Source: Oryzias latipes
Lineage: Eukaryota > Chordata > Actinopteri > Beloniformes > Adrianichthyidae
Direction of reading: 5' to 3'
Length of the DNA: 64,000 nt
NCBI RefSeq assembly: GCF_002234675.1
Contig: NC_019880.2
Span: 15,737,756 to 15,801,755 of the forward strand
Part shown: in pieces, positions 24,321-35,399 of the stretch
How positions within the stretch are numbered: position 1 is the stretch's first letter
Layout: each line of letters starts with the position of its first letter
Notes under the pieces: generated by a model
The model's database searches: none
What the model saw: the letters and a program-made list of their open reading frames with translations, nothing else
What the model was told of the DNA's origin: nothing
Translations under genes and position numbers: made by a program

Positions 24321-24388
24321 TGCCAACGTTCACAGAAAAAAGACTTTTTTCCAACCCTTTCAGGGTTTTCCTTTTTCTTTTAACAAAT

Positions 24389-24524
24389 AATAAAGACGAT
24401 ATTTTTATTTTACTTAGTATCATGTTTGATTTACGTTTTTTCTTTATTCTTTAAAAAAATGATGTTACTGTTCTTTCCAATCCAGTTAATCTAAATCAAA
24501 ACAGTGAATTGATTTCACAATAAA
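24389..24524 (+). terminator. erich1 polyadenylation signals
   Basis: AATAAA hexamers at 24389-24394 and 24519-24524, 69 and 199 bp after the stop codon. Confidence 0.65.
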
Positions 24525-24539
24525 AGTCATTTCCTCTTT

Positions 24540-26167
24540 TCAGCCTTCTGAGAATAGGGACATACCAGGATTTCTGCTCCTGAATGCTAATATTTTGACA
24601 TTTAAACTCCAAGTTAAGTTAATTATTCAATTATCTGAAGTCCCTCTCTCTTCAAATCTAGTCTTGCTTTACTTTATTCCCTTTTAGCGCTTCAACTCAC
24701 TCCACTGTTTATAGGATCTCTTCTTTATATCCATTCACGCCTAAAATAGCTTCAAACCGTAACCTCCCGTTACATCATCACAACTCCTCATTGGCTAACT
24801 GGATGCCTAATATGGCAAAATGTCCTTAATAGCAACACAGATAGTTGTTGATGGACATTCAGAACCACCTGTGGAGTTTGGACTGTCTGCAGCTTAGAGA
24901 AGCTATCTTAAAGCAATTGTCTGAAGCTTTTGGCCAGGAGATGAGTTCAGGAAGAGGGCAAAGAATTATCTCAGCTGGGTGGTGGCATTTAATGACCTGA
25001 GGAAGAGCTGACTGTTGTTTACCAACTCAAGAGAAACTGCTGTTGGAGAAATAGGACAGCAGCTGACAGAACAGCTAGCCTCCAAAGGTCTTTGTAAGTG
25101 AATAAACACTTATCTGTGACCCACATTTATGAAGCTTCAGAACACAAACTTTAAATATGAAGATCATAGAGAGTGGATTATATAGATTATACTTAAATAT
25201 TCAGCTCATGGTCACAAAGAAGGAGAGAACCTCTCTCCGTTTTGACGACATTTGAGCTCACATTGAAAGAGATTTTGTACTTCAAATTAGAAACTTCAGG
25301 CTTTGAAGAAATGTCCACATTAAATGACTGTCCTGCTCTAACAATACATTGAAAAATCTTAACCATCCACTCTTCCCACTTGAGGCGTGTGATCAAATAA
25401 ACGTTGACATTAGTAGTGTGTAATGACCTCAACTGGAGGGGCATGTAAAAGTGACCCTAACGGCAAACTTTTCAAAGCCTGCTGCAGTCATTTGGATTTA
25501 AAGACCCACTCCCATTGTGTTTTTAACATGTTCTTGTGGCATTTTTCTGATGAAAGAGGACATAAAGAAAGTTACGTCTTTCTTAAAACGGAGTGAATTA
25601 AGAGCAGGCAAAAAAAAAGAGAGTTTGTGATGTAGAGGATATGCTGGACAACTGTTCTAATGCGTCTACACTCAAGGATTAATTGTTGGTTGAACATAAG
25701 ATTATGGAAAGTATCTCCATCTAAGTCGAATGTGTTTATACAGCAATAAACTTTTGTATCGGGAGATTTGAATGCAGTTATGTTGGTGCAACAATATTTT
25801 TTATGTTGCTGTAACATGATGATCAAGGTACAGTTTAACTAGATTTGTGTAAGTTATGGTATCAAAGTTTGATATGATGACATAATCTTGTTGAGTGGTC
25901 CAAACTCAAATTATAATGTTAGATATTGCATAATTTTATAGAGTACTTCTCAAACGTAAAATTTAAGGAGTTCATGCTCATTCATGGAAGCAAAGTTAAT
26001 TTAGATCAGTTATAGTGAACGCCGGTTTTATATTTTAGTCAAAAATCAGAAAGCGGTTATCATCCACTCCCTTCTCCTCACTCATGGTACTAAAAGAAAA
26101 AACAAAACAGGATAAAATAAAAGAGTAAAACAGCCAGACAACAAAACCCAAAGATAAAAATGCACAC
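24540..26167. other. Intergenic DNA between erich1 and the 27-30 kb ORFs
   Basis: No gene recognised. It contains a partial copy (25498-about 25600, TTAAAGACCCACTCCCATTG) of the TIR family seen at 44717 and 47638. Confidence 0.6.
25498..25600 (-). mobile_element. Partial copy of the TTAAAGTCCCACTCC TIR family
   Basis: TTAAAGACCCACTCCCATTG followed by ACATGTTCTTGTGGCATTTT matches the start of the copies at 44717 and 47638. The rest is lost. Confidence 0.65.
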
Positions 26168-26351
26168 TTAACCCTTATTATTCCTTAACCCATGTTATTC
26201 CTACCATGACAAAGGTGGAAAGATTTCATGTAATCCATGGACACCAGTGAAGATCACAAATCATTGAAGAAAAAAGGTTCAGAGCACTGTCTAGTGGGTC
26301 TAGATGACCCAACTCCCAATGTTAAAGTGCCTAGGATAGCACAACGGTTAC
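26168..26351 (-). mobile_element. piggyBac-like MITE, copy 1
   Basis: Bounded by TTAACCCTT and AACGGTTA. The interior (GGAAAGATTTCATGTAATCC, GGACACCAGTGAAGATCACA, CAGAGCACTGTCTAGTGGGT) is the reverse complement of the copy at 29873-30073. The CCCTTGTGCT-type ends next to TTAA suggest TTAA-targeting piggyBac-type mobilisation. Confidence 0.75.
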
Positions 26352-26539
26352 ACATCAATCCGCCCAGACAGACAAAGGTAATGGCATCCCACAATTCCTT
26401 GCAATGCCAGATTTGTCAGCAGGCCCAAAGTGCTTGTGACCTTCACTACAATACTTACTGATATTCAGTCATTTCAGTCAGACAACTCATGCAGTAGTAA
26501 TAATATTTATTTTTCACATCTTTTAGTTTTCTTTCACAT

Positions 26540-26785
26540 ACTTTGTTGCTTTCACATTCTTTGACATTCACTTTCCTTTAAATTAGCATTCACTTTCCTC
26601 CGAGTAAGCATTTCACATTCCTTCAAGTTAGCATTCACTTTCCTCCGAGTAAGCATTTCACATTCCTTCAAGTTAGCATTTCACTTTCCTTTTACTTGCA
26701 CTTCACTTTGCTTTCACTTTGCATTTCACTTGCTTTAACTTTGCATTTCACTTTGCATTTCACTTTCCTTTAGTTTGGCATAAAA
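26540..26785. repeat. Minisatellite with a 45-bp tandem duplication
   Basis: Built from CATTTCACTTTCCTT-like motifs. Units 26581-26625 and 26626-26670 differ by one base at the start (AATTAGC versus AGTTAGC) and are followed by a partial third unit. Shorter TTTGCATTTCACTT repeats continue to about 26785. Confidence 0.85.
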
Positions 26786-27045
26786 CTCCGTGCAATTCCA
26801 AGAGACAAATTTCCATAAACTTTTCGGTAATAAATACCCCTAACGGAGCTCACAGGTGGAAGCCGGGGAGGAGGGTGGGGCAAAGAACGCAGTGCTGCAG
26901 TAAAGAAGGATGAACAACTTACACACCTGGACTTAAATAGGATGCTGCACAGGTGAGTTGATTAACTGACCCACCCTAGGGGAGTGGCCTAAGTAAAAGC
27001 CTGCCTGAGTTGCCTGCCCGAAATGCTCCCAAGGTCGCTCACTTA

Positions 27046-27410
27046 GGGCTACATGATATGAGGAGAACTTGCAATATTAATGATCAATAATGCGACGATT
27101 ATATAATTTGCGATATATGAACAAATAGAAAAACAACCGAAAACATAATTTCCTTTCACTGCAACAGTTTAATTGAAATAAGAGTCAACATACTTTAAAT
27201 TCTACTCAAAATGACCCTAGTCTACAGGAGGCGAGCATCTGGCATACAAGGGCTCCTTCCGATTGGTCAAATGCATAAATTTATTTGATATGTTAAATAC
27301 TTCAAGCTGCCATAAGATTGTTTAAGCACATTTTGAAAAACTTTCATTGTAATTTTTGCCGTCTTTTGCGATAAACTTTATGGTTTATAAACTTTCACTT
27401 TATTCATTTA
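27046..27410. mobile_element. hAT-like element fragment (GGGCTACATGATATGAGG end)
   Basis: Starts GGGCTACATGATATGAGGAG, then TTGCAATAT and TTTGCGATATATGAACAAAT. The same opening occurs at 39417-39515. I know this TAGGGCTGCACGATATGAGG-type terminus from teleost hAT elements. The right boundary is uncertain. Confidence 0.5.
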
Positions 27411-27815
27411 GATGAAGAAACTTTTGATGAGTACTAAGCTTAGTTTGCATTTTTTTTAATTATGTCCTTATATTTGTATTTTTAAAAACATCCTATTTGC
27501 ATTCCTGGTTGTCCTGAATTGTATTTGCTCTTTATTACAGGTCAAATTTAATTTAGGAGAGATACTCAACCTGCTGAAAGCATGCCCAGTATGGATTTGG
27601 GAGATCCATCCTAATTTCCTGTAGTGTTGAAAGCATGTCCAAGTTACACAGCCAGCAAAATGCCTGAACTATCATTTTGGTTGAAGGAATTGCTGACATT
27701 CCTGGCTCCCAGACAATGCAAACCTCAGACTGTCCAGTGCTTTGATTCTTACTTGTGGCTTCACAGAAGATTTCCGAGAATCTATGTTGCAAAGCAATTG
27801 TTTTTCTTTTATTTC

Positions 27816-28131
27816 AGAGAGCTCTTGACTCAGGAGGCATTCAAACTTCCACAAAAGAGCGACTTTGTGACATTATTCCTGCAGTTAATCGTGACCGTTT
27901 GAACTGGGAAGCATTGTTGCATCCTAATGTGGGAAAAAACCTTCACCAGAAAGAATTCCTGAGGTTTGGAGCCACGCACCACGGCTACCTCAAATTGAGA
28001 CTGATAACCACGAGGCCAGGCGGGATATTGAAGCTTATGAGGAAATTTGCTGATATGGCAGGAAAGGCCATCCTGGACATCAACAGAATAAACTACTTCG
28101 CTTACATGACTTCATATCTATATGACTCCAG
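27816..28131 (+). pseudogene. Orphan exon-like ORF, possible decayed HAUS6-like fragment
   Basis: A 218-codon open frame (27755-28411) has its information-rich core between an acceptor-like TTTTATTTCAG ending at 27815 and a donor-like CCA/GTAAGA at 28131/28132. The core reads KERLCDIIPAVNRDRLNWEA, later TTRPGGILKLMRKFADMAGK. The PGG-x-LM-x2-FA pattern weakly recalls the N-terminal motif of the augmin subunit HAUS6. An overlapping frame has FRELLTQEAFKLPQKSDF, which recalls the preceding HAUS6 block, as if one frameshift separated them. No matching upstream or downstream exons were found. It could also be a chance ORF. Confidence 0.25.
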
Positions 28132-28419
28132 TAAGAACTGTGAGTGTTTGATTCTTTATTCTAACACGTCAACATCTTCCTCTTTGTATGAACAGTTACC
28201 TCGCTTAAAAAAGACTGCAAATATGGAAAAAAAAAAAACAGAAATTATAATCAGGGGGAAAAAAATCAGGAAACAGAGACTTCAAAAACAAAACCAAAAA
28301 GCAAAAAAAAAAAGATCTTTATTTAAATACATGACTGTACTTAAAGATTTTTTTTGGGTCTTTGAGTTAGATAAAACAGAAAAGTCTGTGGTTTTTTTAT
28401 ATATAAACTGACCTACAAC

Positions 28420-29600
28420 TCCATAAGTGACAGTTTTATTTGTTTAACTAACTACCAAAGCAGCTATCATGATGTAGGAATCTGTAGGAATCTGTAGGAA
28501 GAGCAAAAAACATTATATGTTACGACTAGAAGTCTTCGAGTTGCTTCTATATTTTTGAGATAGTTTGAATAGGAATATTGAACAAAGATTTTATTTTTTA
28601 ATAGAGCTTTACTGTAGATTTCCTTCCAGAACAAAAAAAGTAGTAGAATAATCAGTCAATATATTTTGTCTGCTATTTTTTACTCTGTATTACAGTGTTT
28701 TCTGATTTAAACAAAAAAATAATTTGAAGGAACTTTTTTAACTCTCGTTCAAAGTATCAGCTGGATGAATGTATTTTAGAAATATAAAATAGAAAAATAA
28801 GCCTCTTAGATGTTTTAACAATATAACATGTTGATGCATTATGCAGGTCTGACCAGGTTTGAAACATGAAAACCAAACATGAATGCAACAAAAACTGTTG
28901 GTTACAGCCACGACCTTATATTGATAACGTTGAGTCCATGCTGCAATTGGAGATCAATATATGGAAGCAATTTAGTGCTTGTTAATATTTTTTTTAAAGC
29001 AGCTAAACAAGAAATACATGTTTTATTCTGAACTTTTTTATGCTATATTTTGAAATTTGATTAATGCACAAATAATTTTTTTGGGGGGGGCTTGGAACAC
29101 AAATGTAAAAACTTTCTGCCTAATTCAAGTTGAAATTTTAAATAATGTGTTTTTTGTAAAATAAAAAGTAAAACTAAACTTGAATCCGATGTGGAACAGT
29201 ACATGTTCAGACACTTGTTTTGATGGCACATTGGTACAATTAAATTACCCCAAAAGTTAGATTTCCTTAAATTCAAAGAATCCTCTCGCCATGGCTCTGT
29301 TTAGATCCACGTCTTTGTTGGCGGCTCCTGTAATCCCCTTAGTCTGGCTTCCTGGAGCTCTCCTGTTATGTAAACAGTGGAGAGAGACAGTATAAGGGCT
29401 GAGCAGACCTTCCCGGCTCAGACAGCTGAGCAGAGGAGAGTTGAGAGGCACGGCCGGACAGACCCCCTGTCAGAGGGTTCCCCGTCCTGGGAATCCAGGA
29501 AGAAGAGCCGCACACACACACACACACACAAAAACAAAAAAAGCCAAGCGTCATCTGGCCTTTAATTCATCTGGTCACCCCAGAAAACCATCCTGGAAAG
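28420..29600. other. Intergenic DNA
   Basis: AT-rich. It contains three tandem TGTAGGAATC units at 28474-28502 and a (CA)n tract at 29509-29530. A 34-codon ORF from 29291 in good start context is too short to call. Confidence 0.6.
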
Positions 29601-29607
29601 CTCCAAA

Positions 29608-30836
29608 ATGTTTTTCAGACTCCCACGGCTGACTCCTGGATATATCAGGCTGCTGCAGGTCAGTAGGAGGCTGTGATAGCTGTGACAGCTCTTGTCTTTG
29701 TCATTAATTGTTCGAATTTAAAGAAAGGCTATGTTTTAACACCAATTTTTGAATTCACCAAATGCTAACAATACTCAAATTTCCTTCTTAAATATTCTTT
29801 TTTAACTCTTTCAAACAGAAAAAACATACATTTACGTTTTTTTGCTTTCATTTACCAAATGCCTTGTATGTAACCCTTGTGCTAGGCATTTTAACATTGG
29901 GAGTTGGGTCAAATAGACCCACTAGACAGTGCTCTGAACCTTTTTTCTTTAATGATTTGTGGTCTTCACTGGTGTCCATGGATTACATGAAATCTTTCCA
30001 CCTTTATCCACCTTTGTCATGGTAGGAATAACACGTCAATGTAAGGGTGGGGTCATCTAAGACAGCACAAGGGTTAAGATGACAGAACCTCCAAGCGCAA
30101 AGTGGATGATCTAATGATCAGAGTTTGTTGCATGTGCTTCACAGATATAGTTTTATGCACATGCTCAGATTTATCAGCATAAATCTTTTATCAAGTCCTG
30201 CTTTTCAGTCTGTTGTTTTGATAAATGTTGTGACAAGTTGGTTAAATACAGGACAGACTGGCAACCAGGAGGCGTTACCAGCCATCTGGGGCAGTAAAAT
30301 GGTAAAACAGCTCAACTGTGATTGTCCATTGGTTTGTAAGTGGCTGAATGGGTCACACACGCTTGATTAGAAACTATAAAGTCTCCATTTGCTCATTAAT
30401 GCACTTCCCAATAAACTAAGTTTGCCATGATGTAGGTTAGACTAGCTTTTGCAATGTTGAATGGGTTTTCAATCTTTCCAGAGTGTGTGGGAGGACTTTG
30501 ATGTGGGCGGAGCTTGTGCCTAAGACTATTTTGCTCTCCTTTCAGACCCAGGCCTACCACAACACGCCTGTGACAGCTCCGCCTGAGAAGACCATGCCCG
30601 GTGTGGCCATGCTGCTGGGGGCTGTCGGGATCGGGATGTGCGGGTACAGCTCCAGACAGCTGTCCCTCCACCACCGGCCCTCCACCCGCGTCCTCCACTG
30701 GGTCGGCACCCACACTGATGCGAGCAGCATGGGTGTGGGTGCTCACCGGGCCCCTGCTCTGGATGTCCCTCGCAGAGTCCCTGCATGTGCCGACATCCCT
30801 CCACCGTCCTTTGTAGGACAGAAAATTCCTTCAAAT
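29608..30836 (+). CDS. Candidate small two-exon protein with presequence-like N-terminus and one hydrophobic segment
   Basis: Proposed exons are 29608-29658 (MFFRLPRLTPGYIRLLQ, donor CAG/GTCAGT) and 30546-30836 (acceptor CTCCTTTCAG). They join in phase 0 to 114 aa ending at TAA 30837-30839. The N-terminus is Arg-rich, hydrophobic and free of acidic residues, like a mitochondrial presequence. A hydrophobic stretch GVAMLLGAVGIGMCGY follows TAPPEKTMP. The second exon is GC-rich against an AT-rich background. After the hydrophobic segment the reading frame is uncertain: another frame (30601-30816) contains WVWVLTGPLLWMSLAES, so a frameshift or pseudogene state is possible. I do not recognise the family. 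The intron holds a piggyBac-like MITE. Confidence 0.4.
29873..30073 (+). mobile_element. piggyBac-like MITE, copy 2
   Basis: Ends CCCTTGTGCTAGGC and, at the right, GACAGCACAAGGG (TIR CCCTTGTGCT). It is followed by TTAA at 30074-30077 and preceded by GTAA, a decayed TTAA. The interior is the reverse complement of copy 1 at 26168-26351, including GGTGTCCATGGATTACATGA. Confidence 0.82.
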
Positions 30837-31056
30837 TAAACGCTGGGAGTAGAACCACCAGCACCACGGATCGAGTCCGAATTTCTGCGCTACCACTTGT
30901 CTAAGATTGTAGCTATGCAGGCCCATTGCCGCAATGTGGCCCATGTGCTCTCTGAGGACAAGTGGGTGTGGTCGCTCGGTCTGATCTGTGTGTCTGCAGG
31001 AAATGGTACAACCTAGCAAAATCTAATTCTGTGATTAGCGCAATACAAGGACTGTG

Positions 31057-31531
31057 AAGCTACGTTCACACCGCCCTCGGGGAAACGCTTTCAAGCGGCC
31101 ACTTCTAAAGAAAATACATAAAAATGCCATTTGGGCTTCAGCGTTCAAAACCAATGCGTTCACACATTGCTATGCTCAACGCAGAGCCATTGAACGCAGG
31201 TTGAAAGATAAACCAGGTTGAACTTTGACAAATCAGGGACTCAGGATTTGGCAAAAAAGATGAGGTCCATTTAATTCACGGAAGTGTCAACAGTTTAAAA
31301 AATTGATCATTTGTGTCCTTTCATATATTGGAATAGAACTGTGAAAGAAAAAGCCTGGAGCAAGATTTGCACTACTTTCCAACTATAGGTGTCAGGCATG
31401 CGCTAGTAAATAGTAGAATAATTTTAAGAAGAAGCCCCTCCCTGATTATCCATTGTGAACCCCATGTGCTAAATTCATGTTCAAGAATGCACGTTTGAAT
31501 GCGGGTCACATGACCGGTGTGAACGTAGCTT
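31057..31531. mobile_element. 475-bp TIR element (AAGCTACGTTCACACCG)
   Basis: A perfect 17-bp inverted repeat: AAGCTACGTTCACACCG at the left and CGGTGTGAACGTAGCTT at the right. The interior has short palindromic CAACGCAGAGCCATTGAACG-like blocks and no coding capacity. A diverged inverted copy lies at about 39680-39935. Confidence 0.85.
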
Positions 31532-33798
31532 ACCAGGTGTTTCAACATTTTCATTAGCAGGTTTCTGAAGCATTGATATGGCGCCGAACAACAAGAGTGA
31601 CTCATAGGATTGTGTGACTGATGCTGGAACTTCCCAAATCTTATTGCTGATTGCTGCTTTTTCGAGTTGGCACACCTAATTTGAAGACATTTGTCTGTCT
31701 TCTGAAGCCCTGGCAAGGAGAAAGACGGAAGCTTGGCAGTGTGGCTCACAGATGGTTTGCCACAGTCTCTCTGTGCAGACCCCCCGCCCCCATCCAATTG
31801 GTTGTTAGGCAGAAAGCCATGTGTAATTGCTGAAGCAGCCCATCCCTGCCCATGACTTCATCTGAATCCCTCTGAGGAGGATCAGGTGCCACTTGTCAAC
31901 AAGCGTTTTCCTGGCACTGTCAGACTGTCAATCCCACAACACCTGAAGGAGACAGCTCTTTTATTCTTTTATGAAAAACTGGAGAGTGGCAGTAGACTTT
32001 ACAACAAGTAAACAACAGCAACTCTGTGCTGGATTACATCCTAGTTTGTGTGTCTGGGACACTGCGGGTGGGATTCCAGCTAGGTAGGATGGGGAATCCT
32101 CCTGGATTAGACCATGTCATCCTCATTAGGGATTAACCCTGGTGAAAAATCAATCCCGACACACACCCTTATTAACCTAATCAGCCGTTAAGACTTCCAT
32201 GGACCCGAGAGAGGCAGACAGATCCTGTGCATCCGAATGTTGCGGCGTTCTCCCTGCAGCTTCCACCAGTTATCTCACAGTCATACGTCATATATTGACG
32301 TTGGTATTTTCGGATTGCAAAATGACAGAAAACTTGGGACTTGAGATGTGGCGAGAAACTGAGAGTGGTTGAGAACGTGCGCTGTGCCTTATGGATTGAA
32401 CAGGATTACATCGTCTGCATTCGGTCTATCCGGTTGATATGCAAGTTTATCCCATAAATCGGCGACAAACACCATTAAAAGGAGTCTTTTATTTCTAATT
32501 TATTTCTAAAGCAATGAGGAAATTGCTGTGGTCTGAAAAGGATAAGCACAAAATGAATCAAAGTTGTGTGCTTCCCGATTTAGAGGTCAGCCAGACCTTG
32601 TAATCTTTTCTTTTCTTTTCGTTTTAGCTGAAGAGTCAGCTCAGAATTTCTGCCAAATTGGACACAAGGAAAGGTGTAGCAAGGTGGGAATTTTTTAGTG
32701 CCAACAGAGGCTCTGCAGGTCAGCTACAAAATGATCTTAATCTACGCCGCCAAAGGGGTTAATGGTTCCAGCAGGGATCAGATGCCAACCAACCAACACC
32801 TCTAATCCACAAAAATCTCTCAACTTCTAAATCCACATCTCACAAATATCTGAAGTGCATCAGAACTCCTGCTCTGCTGTCGCACTCCTCAGAGTGGTGG
32901 AATCGATGTGGTGATGGGCTGGAGGCTGTGTTATGCAGCTCGCTGGTTTTGATGGATTTTCTCCATGCTGCAGTGATGCACAGTGAACACAGATCACTGT
33001 GGAAACCTATTGATCTCAATCAGAGAGTGAGGGGAGGAGAGCTCGTCTCCTCTCTGCAGCAAATCTTCCCTGGCTGTTGTGCAGTAGAGGAAGGAAAAAA
33101 AAAAGGCGCCCCCGAAAACGCACAGAATGTGGAAAACTGAGTCTGAAGCTCTAAAAATAAAAAAAAATAAAATTCCGGGATGTTTGAAGGCGCAGCACTC
33201 ACCTGTCAGCTTGCTGTGAGTTGCACATCAATGCTTTTTCATCAGTTACTAGTTCTGAAAAACTGAGTTAAACATTACAGCAGATCTGAACTATTTGTAG
33301 AATAAACATGTTAAAATATAAAATAAACATATAAAGCAAATATTCTGCTTGACTTGAGTCTAAACTGTGAGCTTATCTGGATGTTTTTGTGAGATTAAAT
33401 ATTTATTTTTATTTTTCCCTCTTTTGTACAAAGAAATAAATGTTTTATAGTCAAAAAATGTCAGTTTATGTTGTTTGGTGATGGGGTTTAAGGACGATAT
33501 GAACTTCTTACGCAGAAAATAATTATGCATATATGTTTTTGCCTTAACACCTGTGTCAGCAGTATCTGAGAACCTGCAGCCTTACAGTCCACATCGAATC
33601 TCCTGTGTTTTATTTTGAAGCCTTATTGGAGATGAACAGTTAGAAGGCTTTGGCGAGTCCATTTTTGCTCCCTGTTATTTCTACATCATAAATATTGTGA
33701 CATGCTCATAAAAACAAAAACAAAAAAAGACTTAAAAAGCATTACTTTCAAGGCATTTGGTACTTGGAAAATATATGGAATACTTTGAAATTTTCTCG
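31532..33798. other. Intergenic DNA, no gene recognised
   Basis: Mixed-composition DNA. The block 31850-32600 is less AT-rich and could be conserved non-coding sequence, but no exon or RNA gene is evident. Confidence 0.5.
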
Positions 33799-33861
33799 AC
33801 CCTTATACTGTTCGGGTCAAAAGTGACCCGTTAATTTTTTACCCGATCACAATATAAGGGT
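33799..33861. mobile_element. 63-bp palindromic mini-element
   Basis: ACCCTTATACTGT at the left pairs with the reverse complement of the right end, ACCCTTATATTGT, and inner GGGTCAAAAGTGACCC adds a second palindrome. The 3' flank is TTAA, as for the piggyBac-like copies. Confidence 0.65.
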
Positions 33862-34069
33862 TAAATGTCCTTTTGGTTGAGACAATTTTAATATCTGGTC
33901 AAAATAAATCAAACCAAGTTTTTTATGTGATATCACAAAAAGTATGGAAACAGTGTAGTTTTTATAATTGTCAATGATCTGAAAAATATTGAGAGAGGTT
34001 TATAAAGTTTATTATAGACACACCATTGCCATGAGAGAGAGAATAAACTGAAATCAGGAAATCACAATA

Positions 34070-34340
34070 TTTTGATTTGATTTGATTTGGTTTATTTCAA
34101 GCAATCAAATAAGAATAACACAAAAAAAACAATACAATCATCGGTTATACATTCATACAATGACCTATGAAACTGGGGATAATTAGACATATTAATAAAT
34201 ATTGCTTGAAAGGGAGTGGAAGGAAGCAAATTTATGTAATCCCACCCCTGTTCTACCGTAACCATTTTATTACATGATTTATCATTATCCGGTTCATAAA
34301 TTTTATCAGACAGAATTCAAAATCATTATGTATCAATAAA
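34070..34340. repeat. Probable LINE/SINE-derived interspersed repeat
   Basis: Contains the (GATTT)n run and TTGGTTTATTTCAAGCAATC, then GGGAGTGGAAGGAAGCAAAT and TAATCCCACCCC. I have seen this layout in teleost retroelement 3' ends. Boundaries and class are uncertain. Confidence 0.4.
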
Positions 34341-34772
34341 GCACATGGCAAAGATGAATTACTTTATTATTATGTAAAAATAACTATCTTAGAAATCAAC
34401 TTGGCAAGTGCAGATCAGTTATCCAAAATATATGCAGATTATGTTACTTATAAAAGTCATTTATATAATTAAAAAATAATACTATATCGGTAAAATAGAC
34501 GTAACACTGTTTCAAAAATCTTCATAGCAATAAATGCTCAAGTATCAAAGTTAAAATATGTGCAAAATTACATTACGAAAAATCATGAATCATGATTTTT
34601 CAATTTTTGGAGGAAGTGAAGTAATATCATTAGAAATCAATCAATTCAACCATTTGCAATAATCGATTCAGCATTTTTTAAATTTATTTTTCATTTTTTA
34701 TAATAAGGTAATGCTGTGAAATAAAATACAATAAAAAGGGGTCCATATTCTGTCGAATTACCAATATAGGAT

Positions 34773-35320
<548 letters not shown>

Positions 35321-35326
35321 TACAAT

Positions 35327-35396
35327 ACAGACCAAAGGTTTGGACACACCTTCTTATTCAAATGAATGAGAAGGTGTGTCCAAACTTTTGGTCTGT
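35327..35396. mobile_element. 70-bp fold-back MITE (Tc1/mariner-like ends)
   Basis: Two 35-base arms, ACAGACCAAAGGTTTGGACA... and its near-complete inverse ending ...TCCAAACTTTTGGTCTGT, differ at three positions and meet with no spacer. The ACAGACCAAAAGTTTGGACA terminus is one I associate with Tc1/mariner-derived MITEs. Confidence 0.85.
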
Positions 35397-35399
35397 TCT

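Noticed and set aside
29291-29395. 34-codon ORF MALFRSTSLLAAPVIPL... in strong start context
   Set aside because: Too short, no splice extension that adds a recognisable protein, and no family match.
30396-30867. Minus-strand frames of 113-116 codons opposite the small two-exon candidate
   Set aside because: GC-rich exon gives long open frames by composition; no splice or start support on the minus strand.
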